DNA of 36,694 nucleotides from positions 1-36,694 of the forward strand of contig NZ_JACSWA010000608.1 of assembly GCF_016888125.1 (NCBI RefSeq). The letters run 5' to 3'. Position numbers and translations under genes: made by a program. The first letter of the stretch is position 1. The number at the start of each line of letters is the position of its first letter. The notes under the pieces were generated by a model. It was not told the DNA's origin and ran no database searches. It was given only the letters and a program-made list of their open reading frames with translations. Positions 26,013-33,527 of this stretch are shown one piece after another. This stretch comes from Spirulina sp. CCY15215 (lineage in GTDB: Bacteria > Cyanobacteriota > Cyanobacteriia > Cyanobacteriales > Spirulinaceae).

Positions 26013-26040
26013 AAAAGCCAAAAGTCAAAAGTTAAAAGCA
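26013..26040. repeat. Four tandem AAAAGnn heptamers
   Basis: The stretch reads AAAAGCC, AAAAGTC, AAAAGTT, AAAAGCA. Short tandem heptamers of this AAAAGTC type are common between genes in filamentous cyanobacteria (established as STRR-like repeats). They sit in the 121-base gap between the cyclase-like gene and the 3' end of the kinase gene. Confidence 0.75.
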
Positions 26041-26119
26041 AATATTTGTCAAGACTTTTAAACTTTTTGGCCATGATTTGTAAACTTAAAAAAGAACTCT
26101 ATCGAAAATTTGCTCTGGT

Positions 26120-27934
26120 TTATTTCTCCCATAAAGAAATAGTTTTTTTCCCACCTGTGGCCAAAATATTTCCCTCCGGACTAAATGCCACTGTGTAAAG
26201 TTCCTCCGAATCATACCCCAGACCAGATATCTCTTCCCCTGTTTTAACTGACCATAGTTTTAAACCATCTCCTCCACCACTGGCCAGCAAATTTCCTTCG
26301 GCACTAAATACCAAGGCGTAGACTTTACTTAAATGCCCTGATAATCTTTGTAACATCTGCCCCGATCGCACGGACCACAAGGCGATCGTTCTATCAACAC
26401 TACCACTGGCAAGCAGTTCGCCATCGGGACTAAAGGCCACTGTATTCAACCAACCTTCATGACCCACTAAAGTATGTAATAATTCCCCAGTTTTCACATT
26501 CCAGAGTCTCGCCGTTTTATCACAACTGGCACTAGCTGCAATATTACCCACCGGACTAAAAGCGACACAATTCACATATTCTCTATGTCCCATCAACACT
26601 TGCAACACCTTACCCGTCTTGGTCGATCGCACCATAACGGTTTTGCGATCGCCAGTACTGATTAAAATGCGTCCATTGGCACTAAAATCCACAGAATCCA
26701 CGGAACTAGAATAGCCGGAAAGAGTTTCTAGAAGTTGTCCCGTGCGGATCGACCATAATTTTATGGTTTTGTCACCGCTTCCACTAGCTAATACCTGTCC
26801 CGTGCGATCGAAGGCCACAGTATTAACCCAAGTTGAGTGTCCCGTCAAGGTTTGCAAGAGTTTGCGCGTTGATAGAGACCATAATTTAATCGTGCCATCT
26901 CTACTGCCACTCGCTAACATTTTTCCGGTAGGATTAAAAGCGAGAGAATAAATGTGATGTTTGTGACCAGTTAAATTTTGAGACTTTTTCCAAGTAGTTT
27001 TTGTAAGAACTTCGAGGGACGTATCTTGGGGCGGACTAACAGGAATTGTGGGATCCTCTGGGACAGGATTCAAGTCTTGTAAAATCTCATCTGCTGACTT
27101 GTAGCGCTGTCTGCGGGTACTTTCGACCATTTTATCGAGAATATAGCCTAACTCAGCGCTTACCGTTGCAGGGGTGCGATCGCGCCAAATCCAAATTTCC
27201 TCTTCAGCATCATAAATATCAAAAGGATTCATCCCCGTTAACAAACACAAACAAGTTACCCCCAAACTATAAATATCGCTTGCATAGATGGGTCTACCTA
27301 AAATTTGTTCCGGGGGAGCATAACCCATCGTACCAATAACAGTACCGGTTCCAGTTAATGCTGTGGCACTATTGGCTGTAGCTGCGCCAAAATCAACTAA
27401 CACTAATTCTCCATCTGTGCGCCGAATAATATTTTCTAACTTAATATCTCGATGAATGACTTTATGTTGATGAATAAATTTCAAGATAGAGAGTAAACTA
27501 TTAAGAAAGCTCCGAATTTGTATTTCGTTAAATACCCCATCTATTGTTAAAACAGCTTTTAAATCTTCTCCTTCAATAAATTCTTGGACGAGATATTGTT
27601 GTTCTTCTTGGGCAAAATAAGCGAATAAATTGGGAATTTGGGGATGAACTCCCAACTCATCCAAACGTAATGCTTCTCGAGCAAATAATTCCGAGGCTTT
27701 GCTTAAGGTTTCAGGATCTCGCGCTTGGGGAAAAAATTGTTTGATGACGCAAGACGGTTTCGAGGGTTTATCTTCATCGATCGCCAGAAATGTCTTTCCA
27801 AAACTCCCGGAACCGATGGGTTTAATCGCCCGATAGCGATCTCGTAGTAAAATTGTCCCACCACAACTCTGACAAAAATCGAGATTTCGTTCATTTTCGG
27901 GGTTTTGACACTCTGGATTCAAGCAATAGCTCAT
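26120..27934 (-). CDS. Ser/Thr protein kinase with C-terminal WD40 propeller
   Basis: A 604-residue Hanks-type kinase. A four-cysteine zinc ribbon opens the protein (C4, C9, C21, C24). The kinase domain spans about 34-290 with GSGSFG (41-46), K65, HRDIKLEN (161-168) and DFG (181-183), all intact. Seven WD40 units follow from about residue 318, enough for a closed propeller. The third is poor (Gly-Tyr for Gly-His, RKTVMVRS for the usual Trp-Asp-like end). The protein lacks a membrane helix, so it is cytosolic. Such multidomain kinases are abundant in filamentous cyanobacteria. Targets cannot be inferred. Confidence 0.94.
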   Translation of the reverse strand: MSYCLNPECQNPENERNLDFCQSCGGTILLRDRYRAIKPIGSGSFGKTFLAIDEDKPSKPSCVIKQFFPQARDPETLSKASELFAREALRLDELGVHPQIPNLFAYFAQEEQQYLVQEFIEGEDLKAVLTIDGVFNEIQIRSFLNSLLSILKFIHQHKVIHRDIKLENIIRRTDGELVLVDFGAATANSATALTGTGTVIGTMGYAPPEQILGRPIYASDIYSLGVTCLCLLTGMNPFDIYDAEEEIWIWRDRTPATVSAELGYILDKMVESTRRQRYKSADEILQDLNPVPEDPTIPVSPPQDTSLEVLTKTTWKKSQNLTGHKHHIYSLAFNPTGKMLASGSRDGTIKLWSLSTRKLLQTLTGHSTWVNTVAFDRTGQVLASGSGDKTIKLWSIRTGQLLETLSGYSSSVDSVDFSANGRILISTGDRKTVMVRSTKTGKVLQVLMGHREYVNCVAFSPVGNIAASASCDKTARLWNVKTGELLHTLVGHEGWLNTVAFSPDGELLASGSVDRTIALWSVRSGQMLQRLSGHLSKVYALVFSAEGNLLASGGGDGLKLWSVKTGEEISGLGYDSEELYTVAFSPEGNILATGGKKTISLWEK

Positions 27935-28148
27935 AGGATGGGTAAAAGCAGGGATGCAAGACGGAGACGTTAGGAGCTAAAAAACGGACTAGATTAAGCG
28001 TTCTTTTCTCAGCCTAGCAAACTTGCGATCGGTAAACTCTTGTCGTACCTAAATTTTACTATTTTTAATGTCTAGATATAACAAACGCGCAAAAATGCGA
28101 TCGTACTCTTTCCAAATAATGGGTAGATCGCGAACTATTATATCGGCT

Positions 28149-28484
28149 TTATCCAACAGCAAAACCTGTAAATTGCCTGATATAGGGATCGTGAAATGCT
28201 AAAACAATATCCTCTTTAGGTACACCTAAAGATACTAATTCATCGGCGATCGCAATTTCTGTTCCATCATGTTGAATCCAAATTTTACCATCTTTGATAT
28301 CTACATGGAGAAAACAGCCATAAAATCTTCTTTGGTTTCGCCAACCTGTATGAACTAATTGATAATGATCGCGTTCTATATCAAAAATAGTTTGAATTTC
28401 AATCTCTTCGTAAGATGAACCAAACTTAGCGCGATCGCTGAGAAGTTTGAGAATATATTTCCGATATCTTTCTATTTTTTCCAT
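28149..28484 (-). CDS. xisI: XisI-family protein, orphan copy
   Basis: A 111-residue protein of the XisI family, named from control of fdxN element excision in Anabaena but widespread outside that setting. Conserved features are the YRKYILKLLSDRA start, GWRNQRRFYGCFLHVDIKDGKIWIQHDGTE core (split here only for description) and the C-terminal IVLAFHDPYIRQFTGFAVG. It resembles the second copy at 31489-31824. Normally xisH lies immediately upstream; here only the last codons of an xisH remain (28472-28510). The strong GGAGGAAAT Shine-Dalgarno sequence is shared with the intact pair. The 213 bases after it (27935-28148) show no gene. Confidence 0.88.
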   Translation of the reverse strand: MEKIERYRKYILKLLSDRAKFGSSYEEIEIQTIFDIERDHYQLVHTGWRNQRRFYGCFLHVDIKDGKIWIQHDGTEIAIADELVSLGVPKEDIVLAFHDPYIRQFTGFAVG

Positions 28485-28510
28485 TGCACAATTTCCTCCT
28501 TAGCTGACAT
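28472..28510 (-). pseudogene. xisH: 3' stub of a deleted xisH
   Basis: On the minus strand the frame from 28510 reads MSAKEEIVQWKK and stop. The intact xisH at 31812-32228 ends DAKKEEILQWIP. The stub overlaps the xisI ATG by 13 bases in the same frame, exactly as the intact pair does. The rest of xisH is absent; a terminator hairpin of the ATPase remnant lies directly upstream. The match is short but its position makes chance unlikely. Confidence 0.7.
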
Positions 28511-28523
28511 AGATTAAGCATCC

Positions 28524-28553
28524 AAAAAAAATAGGGCGGGCATTGCCCACCCT
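28524..28553 (-). terminator. Rho-independent terminator after the ATPase remnant
   Basis: Read on the minus strand: AGGGTGGGC-aat-GCCCGCCCT, a nine-pair GC-rich stem with one G-T pair, followed by ATTTTTTTT. It lies six bases after the stop of the ATPase C-terminal fragment. It is a canonical intrinsic terminator and should isolate xisI from upstream transcription. Confidence 0.88.
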
Positions 28554-28558
28554 AATCA

Positions 28559-28872
28559 TTATACTCGTTTTGCTTTCATTCGAGCCAGCGATCGCATAAT
28601 TTCACCAATCCAGAGAACAATAGATGTGCCACCGATAATCGTTACCCAATCTGTTAGGGAAAGAGGAACAGTGCGGAAGAAATCCCCCCCAAATTGTACC
28701 ATCAAGATTTGTCCAAAAAAGATGATCGCGGCAATTGCCAAGAATCCTTTATTTTCACCCAAGCTGGCAAAAGCTGACTCTTTTAATCCGAAGCATTTGG
28801 CATTAAATAAGTTCCAGAATTGCAGCATGACGAACGTAGTGAAAAAGAGAGAGAGTTCGTAAGCTGTAACGA
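28559..28872 (-). pseudogene. P-type Ca2+-ATPase, C-terminal fragment
   Basis: The frame encodes the last membrane helices of a P2-type ATPase: YELSLFFTTFVMLQFWNLF, then LAIAAIIFFGQILMVQF and TDWVTIIGGTSIVLWIGE. Homology continues upstream of the first ATG (28828) to the edge of the inverted-repeat element at 28873, so this is a gene remnant and not a small gene. Together with the N-terminal fragment at 28961-29551 it frames a deletion that removed the phosphorylation (DKTGT) and nucleotide-binding domains. Confidence 0.85.
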
Positions 28873-28963
28873 TAAGCTGTTAATCATTCAAATGTTTGCC
28901 TCGATCTAAGCAGGCCAAAGGGTTCAGCCCGTAGAATCGGTGGTTTAAATGCGTAACAGCTTA
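28873..28963. mobile_element. 91-bp MITE-like element with ~20-bp inverted repeats
   Basis: The left end reads TAAGCTGTTAATCATTCAAA and the reverse complement of the right end reads TAAGCTGTTACGCATTTAAA, matching at 17 of 20 positions. The outermost TA on each side may be a duplicated target, as for IS630/Tc1-type elements. No ORF is inside. It sits exactly between the two halves of the broken Ca-ATPase, and its end supplies the TAA stop of the N-terminal half. Confidence 0.7.
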
Positions 28964-29551
28964 TGTGGTGCCGCGTAGGACAATAGAAGGGGTATAAGCT
29001 GTCTCGAATTCATTGTTTTCTGTGCTGGCAAATTTAGCAACTGGTTTGCTTTCTCCAGTTAAACTTGCTTCATTAACTTGCAAGGAAACACTGTTCAAAA
29101 TCTGTCCATCGGCGGGAATTTCATCCCCTGTTTCTAACCAAACAATATCGCCGACGACGATATCTTTTTTGGGAACGGTGGTAAATTTGCCATTCCGCAC
29201 CACTTTAACGGGAGTTTCGTTATTAACTTGGTTGAGAATGTCGAATTCTTGGTTCGCTTTATATTCGTTGATAAAGGCGACGGTGGTGGCTAAAAGAATG
29301 GCGACGATAATGCCAATTCCTTCAATATATTGTCCGTTGATAACGCCGATCGCAATAGAAATAACTGCCGCAACAACGAGAATGCGAATAATCGGATCTT
29401 CGTATTTTTCGAGGTACAATTTCCACCAAGAATCTCTTTCTGGGGGCGTGAGGATATTGCTGCTGTGTTTGTGGCGATTCTCGTTGGCTTCTGCGGTGGT
29501 CAGTCCTTGCAAACGTGGGGTTTGCAGTCCTTTTTCGTAGGTAATAGTCAT
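28961..29551 (-). pseudogene. P-type Ca2+-ATPase, N-terminal fragment
   Basis: About 196 residues remain. Visible are the cation-ATPase N-terminal region (GLTTAEANENRHKHSSN), the first two membrane helices (IIRILVVAAVISIAIGVI and IEGIGIIVAILLATTVAFI) and the actuator domain with VGDIVWLETGDEIPADG and LTGES. The frame ends after VLRGTT, where intact enzymes continue into helix 3; the stop is formed by the end of the inverted-repeat element. I start at the ATG at 29551, which has GGGAGGAAATC upstream; the frame itself opens six codons earlier. It cannot pump ions without the missing core. Confidence 0.9.
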
Positions 29552-29711
29552 GATTTCCTCCCGAAACAAACAGAGAGGGTGAGTTTTGCTTGTTGTAGCG
29601 CAAACTCACAAGTCCTATGATGGTTGCGGGGTGGGAGTTTGACCAGATAGAGGAAGGCAGTTTTAGGCAGGTTGGGGCAGAGGTAAAAGGCAGGGGCGAT
29701 TTTTTTGATGC

Positions 29712-29717
29712 TATAAT
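29712..29717 (+). promoter_or_regulatory. Possible -10 box for the clostripain-like gene
   Basis: TATAAT lies 36 bases before the ATG at 29753, preceded by a G+C-poor TTTTTTTGATGC. No good -35 is visible. A GAGG sequence about 10 bases before the ATG serves as the ribosome site. Confidence 0.45.
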
Positions 29718-29752
29718 CGAGTTTACATATTAACTCACATGAGGAACTTGAG

Positions 29753-30904
29753 ATGAAAAGACGTAGATTAATTCAATATGGATTTTTGAGTAGTGCTATT
29801 TGTTTGTCTAATTTAACATTTCTCAATCGAAAATCTGTTAAAGCTAGAGAAGCTAACAAGATTAAAGACAAAAATCACTATGATTGGGTTTTTCTATACT
29901 GGATGCCCTATGACAATAACTTATCTCGTTTTGGTCAACCTATCATAGACATGATTTCTAGAGGAGTTCAAACCAACAATCTCTTAGTAGGAGTAGAATC
30001 AGATTTTTTAGATTCAGATAATCTTTCTAGAAGAATAATTAAAAATGGAGACGTGAAAGTTGAAGATATAAACGCTACTGACAGTTCAGATGCCGATATT
30101 TTTGCGGAATATCTTGACTGGGCGTATTCTCAGTTCAGTGCAAAAAAATGGGGAATTGTAATAGTTGGACATGGCGGAAAATTAGATGAAATTAGTCCTG
30201 ATGATAATCCTGATTCTAACTCGAATCAAACTCAATGGATGAATATAAAAGACGTAAAAAAAGTAATTGAAGATTTTAATCGTAAAATTCACGATCGAAT
30301 AGAACTATTTTTCTTTCAAAATTGCAACAAAGGAACATTAGAAGTACATCACACATTATGTGATGTAGCTAAGTACACATTATCTTCTCCAGTAATCTTA
30401 GGGGCACCTAATTATTACTACGAATCTCTATTCCAATTGATAGGACAAAATCCTGATGTAGATGGAGAATATGTTGCACGGAAAATTGCAGAATTTGAAA
30501 GAAGTGATATGTACTCAACTTATATTGTTACACGCAACGAAAATCTTTTGAAAGTTATAGAATCAATGAATCGGTTAATTGATTCTATTCTAGAATCCGA
30601 AAACAATTTACGTTTGCAAACATTGAACTCTAACAATATATATTTCGGATCAAGATATGTAGACATCATAGATTTTTTCAACGAATTAACCAATATTGCT
30701 GAAGCAGACCAAGCAAAATATCTTGAATTTGTTGATTTGCTTAATAGTTCGGTACTTAAAATGCAAAATCCCAACGAGATAGCTCTGAATAGTATGGGCT
30801 TAAGTTTATTTGTTCCATCTAATATAAACAATCTAAATTCTTATCTCGACTTACCTATTTATACTAAATCAAAACTTCTTGAATTGTTTGGTGCGATTTT
30901 ATAA
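29753..30904 (+). CDS. Clostripain-like (C11 family) cysteine peptidase, exported
   Basis: A 383-residue caspase-fold peptidase of the clostripain group, typically cutting after arginine or lysine. The catalytic His is in IVIVGHGG (H140) and the likely nucleophile is C191 in FFFQNCNKGT, where classic members read DACLM. The N-terminus MKRRRLIQYGFLSSAICLSN has consecutive arginines before a hydrophobic stretch, so export by Tat or Sec is likely. The gene is more AT-rich than its neighbours and has no HIP1 octamer, which suggests transfer into this patch. It is the only plus-strand gene between the decayed ATPase and the HNH remnant. Confidence 0.82.
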   Translation: MKRRRLIQYGFLSSAICLSNLTFLNRKSVKAREANKIKDKNHYDWVFLYWMPYDNNLSRFGQPIIDMISRGVQTNNLLVGVESDFLDSDNLSRRIIKNGDVKVEDINATDSSDADIFAEYLDWAYSQFSAKKWGIVIVGHGGKLDEISPDDNPDSNSNQTQWMNIKDVKKVIEDFNRKIHDRIELFFFQNCNKGTLEVHHTLCDVAKYTLSSPVILGAPNYYYESLFQLIGQNPDVDGEYVARKIAEFERSDMYSTYIVTRNENLLKVIESMNRLIDSILESENNLRLQTLNSNNIYFGSRYVDIIDFFNELTNIAEADQAKYLEFVDLLNSSVLKMQNPNEIALNSMGLSLFVPSNINNLNSYLDLPIYTKSKLLELFGAIL

Positions 30905-30935
30905 GTATTCTTAACATATAAAGAAATTTTGACCA

Positions 30936-30960
30936 GCGATCGCATCTCATCCCAAGTATC
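30936..30960. repeat. 25-bp dispersed repeat, copy A
   Basis: GCGATCGCATCTCATCCCAA plus GTATC is identical at 32759-32783. On the minus strand both copies allow the reading DTWDEMRS. In this copy it runs straight into the truncated HNH frame. The repeat is probably the remnant of a coding segment shared by two decayed loci. Confidence 0.75.
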
Positions 30961-31135
30961 CAAAAAAGGAAAAAAGGTTTTTAAAAACCGTTTCACCTCC
31001 TGCTGAAAGTGGAATAATATGCTCGAACTCGAAAATTGCAGCACTTAATAATTCAGCCGTGCGACAATAAGCGCAACAGTTTTGAAAGCGATCGCGCACC
31101 TTGCGTTTTAACTCAACTGGAATATAAGCACTCAC
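30947..31135 (-). pseudogene. HNH endonuclease, truncated
   Basis: Sixty-two codons. The first 50 match small HNH nucleases: VELKRKVRDRFQNCCAYCRT, then FEFEHIIPLSAGGETVFKNL. After NL intact members continue with a second Cys pair and the catalytic His/Asn (CxxCNRYK); here the frame becomes FSFFGYLG and stops. The active site is therefore incomplete and I call it a pseudogene. It overlaps its partner gene by four bases, the same coupling seen in other cyanobacterial copies of this pair. Confidence 0.75.
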
Positions 31136-31476
31136 TCCAAGCTCTCCGAAGGGTTAAAATGTTCTAAAGTATATCTTGCTCTTGTCTTCAGAATGGTTAA
31201 ATTATCTACTTGTTCTAACAATAAATCTAACAGGGTGTTTTCTTCCGAAGAAAGTTGAGAATCCTTATTTTTCTCCAGTAATGCGCTCAAATTTTCTTGT
31301 TTAGTAGGAGCAAGTTTACTCTCAGACAGTGCTTCCAGTTCTGCTAAACTCAAATTCAGCAAACATTCGGGATCGTGTCTGGGAGCATTGGTCAATCGTT
31401 GATAGGTGGCTAAATCTAACACTACCCCAACCCGATCGCCTTGCTCGTTCGTGATATATCGTATTGGCTCATTCAT
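31132..31476 (-). CDS. Small hypothetical protein paired with HNH nuclease
   Basis: A 114-residue soluble protein. The N-terminus MNEPIRYITNEQGDRVGVVL then LATYQRL resembles the DNA-binding end of Phd/antitoxin-like proteins. The rest is acidic and helical (LSLAELEALSESKL, LLDLLLEQVDNL). Genes of this type commonly precede HNH nucleases in cyanobacteria; here the downstream HNH gene is truncated. A 16-codon relic of a second copy lies at 32663-32710. An antitoxin-like role is inference from layout only. Confidence 0.7.
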   Translation of the reverse strand: MNEPIRYITNEQGDRVGVVLDLATYQRLTNAPRHDPECLLNLSLAELEALSESKLAPTKQENLSALLEKNKDSQLSSEENTLLDLLLEQVDNLTILKTRARYTLEHFNPSESLE

Positions 31477-31488
31477 AACTTAACCTCC

Positions 31489-31824
31489 CTACTCTACAGC
31501 AAATCCAGTATGAGGACGCACCTCTGGGGGATGAAACGCCAAAACAATCTTATCCTTGGGAATGCCCGATCGCAATAAATCGTCAGCAATGCCATCTTCT
31601 AACCCGTCCCGATGAATCCAGATTTTGTCCGCGATCGCCTCTGCATGAACCAAACAGCCATGTACTTGTACATCTCCCTCCCATCCCTGAGTAATAAGCA
31701 AAAAATTATTCCCATCCTTGCTAATAATTAAACGACATTTTAAATCCCCGTAAGCATAGGGAATCTTTGTATATTCCTCAAGAGTTTTCTCTAAAACTTC
31801 TCGAACATCTTTTAGGGAATCCAT
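31489..31824 (-). CDS. xisI: XisI-family protein, in an intact xisH-xisI pair
   Basis: A 111-residue XisI with the same core as the orphan copy: GWEGDVQVHGCLVHAEAIADKIWIHRDG and C-terminal IVLAFHPPEVRPHTGFAVE, described here in two parts. It overlaps the xisH 3' end by 13 bases. No fdxN-type element, recombinase or nif gene is near, so excision control in the literal sense is not supported. These pairs behave like small mobile accessory modules in cyanobacterial genomes; that is inference. Confidence 0.9.
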   Translation of the reverse strand: MDSLKDVREVLEKTLEEYTKIPYAYGDLKCRLIISKDGNNFLLITQGWEGDVQVHGCLVHAEAIADKIWIHRDGLEDGIADDLLRSGIPKDKIVLAFHPPEVRPHTGFAVE

Positions 31825-32228
31825 TGTAAAATTTCCTCCTTTTTAGCATCAAAAACCAATAGATTTAACCGATATTTCTCAATAATTAAACTGCCAATCG
31901 GTTCAGCAAAAATTCCTTGATAGGTAGCCTTGCGAACCGCTAGATAGAGCGAATAATTCACCCTAATTTCCTCCAAAACTGCTCGATACAGTAAATATTG
32001 CCCTAATGCCTGCTCCAAATCCGCGATCGCCGAACGACTGGTAAAACCCTTAATTTCAATCGCGATCGTTTCTTCTGCTTTCTGAGCAGCGATTAACCGA
32101 CTCACCCCCAAATCAACAAAAAATTCTCTCACTCCCCATGTTAAACGCAAAGGATCGTTGGCGATCTCCCATCCATCTTTAACCAACGCATTTTTTACCG
32201 CATCGTGGTAGATATCCTTTGCTGGCAT
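31812..32228 (-). CDS. xisH: XisH-family protein
   Basis: A 138-residue protein with the XisH start MPAKDIYHDAVKNAL and end AKKEEILQWIP. The middle reads EFFVDLG ... IAIEIKGF, a D...ExK arrangement compatible with a PD-(D/E)XK nuclease fold proposed for this family. I chose the ATG at 32228, preceded by GGGGAGAG; an upstream in-frame start at 32258 adds ten residues not found in the family. Its partner xisI follows with a 13-base overlap. Function beyond the historic link to fdxN element excision is not established. Confidence 0.9.
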   Translation of the reverse strand: MPAKDIYHDAVKNALVKDGWEIANDPLRLTWGVREFFVDLGVSRLIAAQKAEETIAIEIKGFTSRSAIADLEQALGQYLLYRAVLEEIRVNYSLYLAVRKATYQGIFAEPIGSLIIEKYRLNLLVFDAKKEEILQWIP

Positions 32229-32270
32229 CACTCTCCCCTTAACCCACAACCAACCCAATATAAAGTCATA

Positions 32271-32603
32271 TCAGTCAACTACAGATTGTGCGCGATCGCT
32301 GACAACTTCAAGTTTTTCAACTTCTGCCAGCCATTTTTTCCATTGGGGTGATAATTGACTCGTATGATTTTTAGGGTTATTGTGCTGAATATTTTGTTCG
32401 TATAACTCAGTTTCAATTTCTTCAGATGTAAGCGGATCGAGCGGTAAATTCCCTGCAATCGCTAATACAGGACTTTCTTGAGAGTAGGAGCGATCGCTAC
32501 TTTTACGCTTAATTAAAAACTCAACAAAATTTAAAACTTCATCAAGTTCGGTTTCGGGCAGAAAATCTAATTTTTCCTCAATTCTTTCTTTAAGGGAACT
32601 CAT
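32271..32603 (-). CDS. DUF2281-like small protein (possible antitoxin)
   Basis: A 110-residue protein. The start ERIEEKLDFLPETELDEVLN and FVEFLIKRK match the DUF2281-type N-terminus, and LAIAGNLPLDPLTSEEIETE resembles the spacer that follows it in cyanobacterial proteins annotated as antitoxin-like. The last 35 residues (LSPQWKKWLAEVEKLEV) are unfamiliar and could come from fusion. No toxin gene with a PIN domain follows; the next gene is xisH, 42 bases downstream. Confidence 0.6.
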   Translation of the reverse strand: MSSLKERIEEKLDFLPETELDEVLNFVEFLIKRKSSDRSYSQESPVLAIAGNLPLDPLTSEEIETELYEQNIQHNNPKNHTSQLSPQWKKWLAEVEKLEVVSDRAQSVVD

Positions 32604-32662
32604 AATTTTTTCAATCCCACTGGTAAGTCAATTGAATTATAACAAAATCTCGCCTTCTCCTG

Positions 32663-32710
32663 AACGCGATCGCCTTCCTCATTTGTTATATATCGTACTG
32701 GCTCATTCAT
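32663..32710 (-). pseudogene. Relic of a second HNH-partner gene
   Basis: From an ATG at 32710 the minus strand encodes MNEPVRYITNEEGDRV, identical at 14 of 16 positions to the start of the gene at 31132-31476. The match then ends and reading continues into unrelated codons. It lies in the 345-base gap between the DUF2281-like gene and ssb. It shows that this locus once held another copy of the pair. Confidence 0.75.
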
Positions 32711-32758
32711 AATAATTCTCTAACTCTCCAATCTATCTTACTCCAGCTAAAAAATAGC

Positions 32759-32783
32759 GCGATCGCATCTCATCCCAAGTATC
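32759..32783. repeat. 25-bp dispersed repeat, copy B
   Basis: Identical to 30936-30960. On the minus strand one frame reads FSDTWDEMRSRYFLAGVR and stop, which looks like a true protein C-terminus. No matching upstream coding sequence remains. I do not recognise the protein. Confidence 0.75.
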
Positions 32784-32845
32784 TGAGAATGGAAAATGCG
32801 ATCGCCTATACTTTAAATCTTTAAAACGGGGAACTTTTGGATTCT

Positions 32846-32874
32846 CCCCCCTTATCAAGACAAGCTGAGGGGGG
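32846..32874. repeat. C-tract/G-tract inverted repeat
   Basis: CCCCCCT and AGGGGGG form a seven-pair stem with a 15-base loop, and the flanking ATTC and GAAT extend the symmetry. Such CCCCCCTTnn...GGGGGGATC blocks are frequent dispersed repeats in cyanobacterial intergenic DNA. There is no T-run for either strand, so termination is only a possibility. Confidence 0.6.
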
Positions 32875-32948
32875 ATCGAATCAATAACTGGCAAGTTGAG
32901 TTATTTAAGATTTTCGAGTTTGAGAGAAATCGAAAAATATTCCCTGAT

Positions 32949-33473
32949 CTAAAAGGGAATATCGTCCAAATCTGCCTCATCTTCCGGTGTTGAAGATTCC
33001 CCAGAACTGGTTTCGGATTCAAAATCGCTAGAACTCGTAGCACGATTATAATTGCCGATGGGAACGACATTCCCTAAATTGCTAGTCGGTGCGGGAGATG
33101 AAACTGCTACAGGAGTTGCAGCCACAGAAGGAACAACGGATTCAACCTGAGTTTCGCTAAATTCTCCCGTTTGCTTGTAAATACGGGAAAGGTTCAATTC
33201 TGCCCTTGTTTCTTTGTAGCGAACTCCTTGTTTTTCCACATCAACGCGATCCATTTTCAGGCTACCAATGATGATGACACGATCGCCGGCTCGATAATTA
33301 GCACTGATTTCTTCCGCTAAATTCCGCCATCCCGTTACCCTGAGCATAGCTGGCGGGTCATTATCTCGCAAGCCATCAAATCGTACTAGCATATTCGCGA
33401 CGGGGGTATCGTCTGGAGTTCGCCGCAGTTGAGGAGATTCAACAATCTCAGCCATTAAAGTACAGCTATTCAT
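32949..33473 (-). CDS. ssb: Single-stranded DNA-binding protein (SSB-like)
   Basis: A 174-residue OB-fold protein. The N-terminal 105 residues carry an SSB-like pattern (MNSCTLMAEIVESPQLRRTP, MLRVTGWRNLAEEI, GDRVIIIGSLKMDRV). The linker is rich in Ser, Pro, Val and Thr. The last residues are DEADLDDIPF, the acidic SSB tip that recruits repair and replication proteins. The OB part diverges from E. coli SSB but the layout matches cyanobacterial SSBs. Cyanobacteria often carry more than one copy, so I cannot say whether this is the main one. Confidence 0.85.
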   Translation of the reverse strand: MNSCTLMAEIVESPQLRRTPDDTPVANMLVRFDGLRDNDPPAMLRVTGWRNLAEEISANYRAGDRVIIIGSLKMDRVDVEKQGVRYKETRAELNLSRIYKQTGEFSETQVESVVPSVAATPVAVSSPAPTSNLGNVVPIGNYNRATSSSDFESETSSGESSTPEDEADLDDIPF

Positions 33474-33527
33474 AACTAAACTCTCTTGTCTACTCAGTTT
33501 CTAATTCTAGTCTAGAACAATTGTTCC

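Noticed and set aside
26013-26040. Regulatory operator upstream of the cyclase-like gene
   Set aside because: The AAAAGnn heptamers fit a known class of dispersed short tandem repeats and have no dyad.
28559-29551. Two separate small membrane protein genes
   Set aside because: They are clearly the two ends of one P-type ATPase in the same orientation, and homology extends past the apparent start of the downstream piece.
28149-32228. A developmentally excised DNA element of the fdxN type, suggested by xisH and xisI
   Set aside because: No site-specific recombinase, no flanking direct repeats that bound an element and no nitrogen-fixation gene are visible. XisH/XisI families are widespread without such elements.
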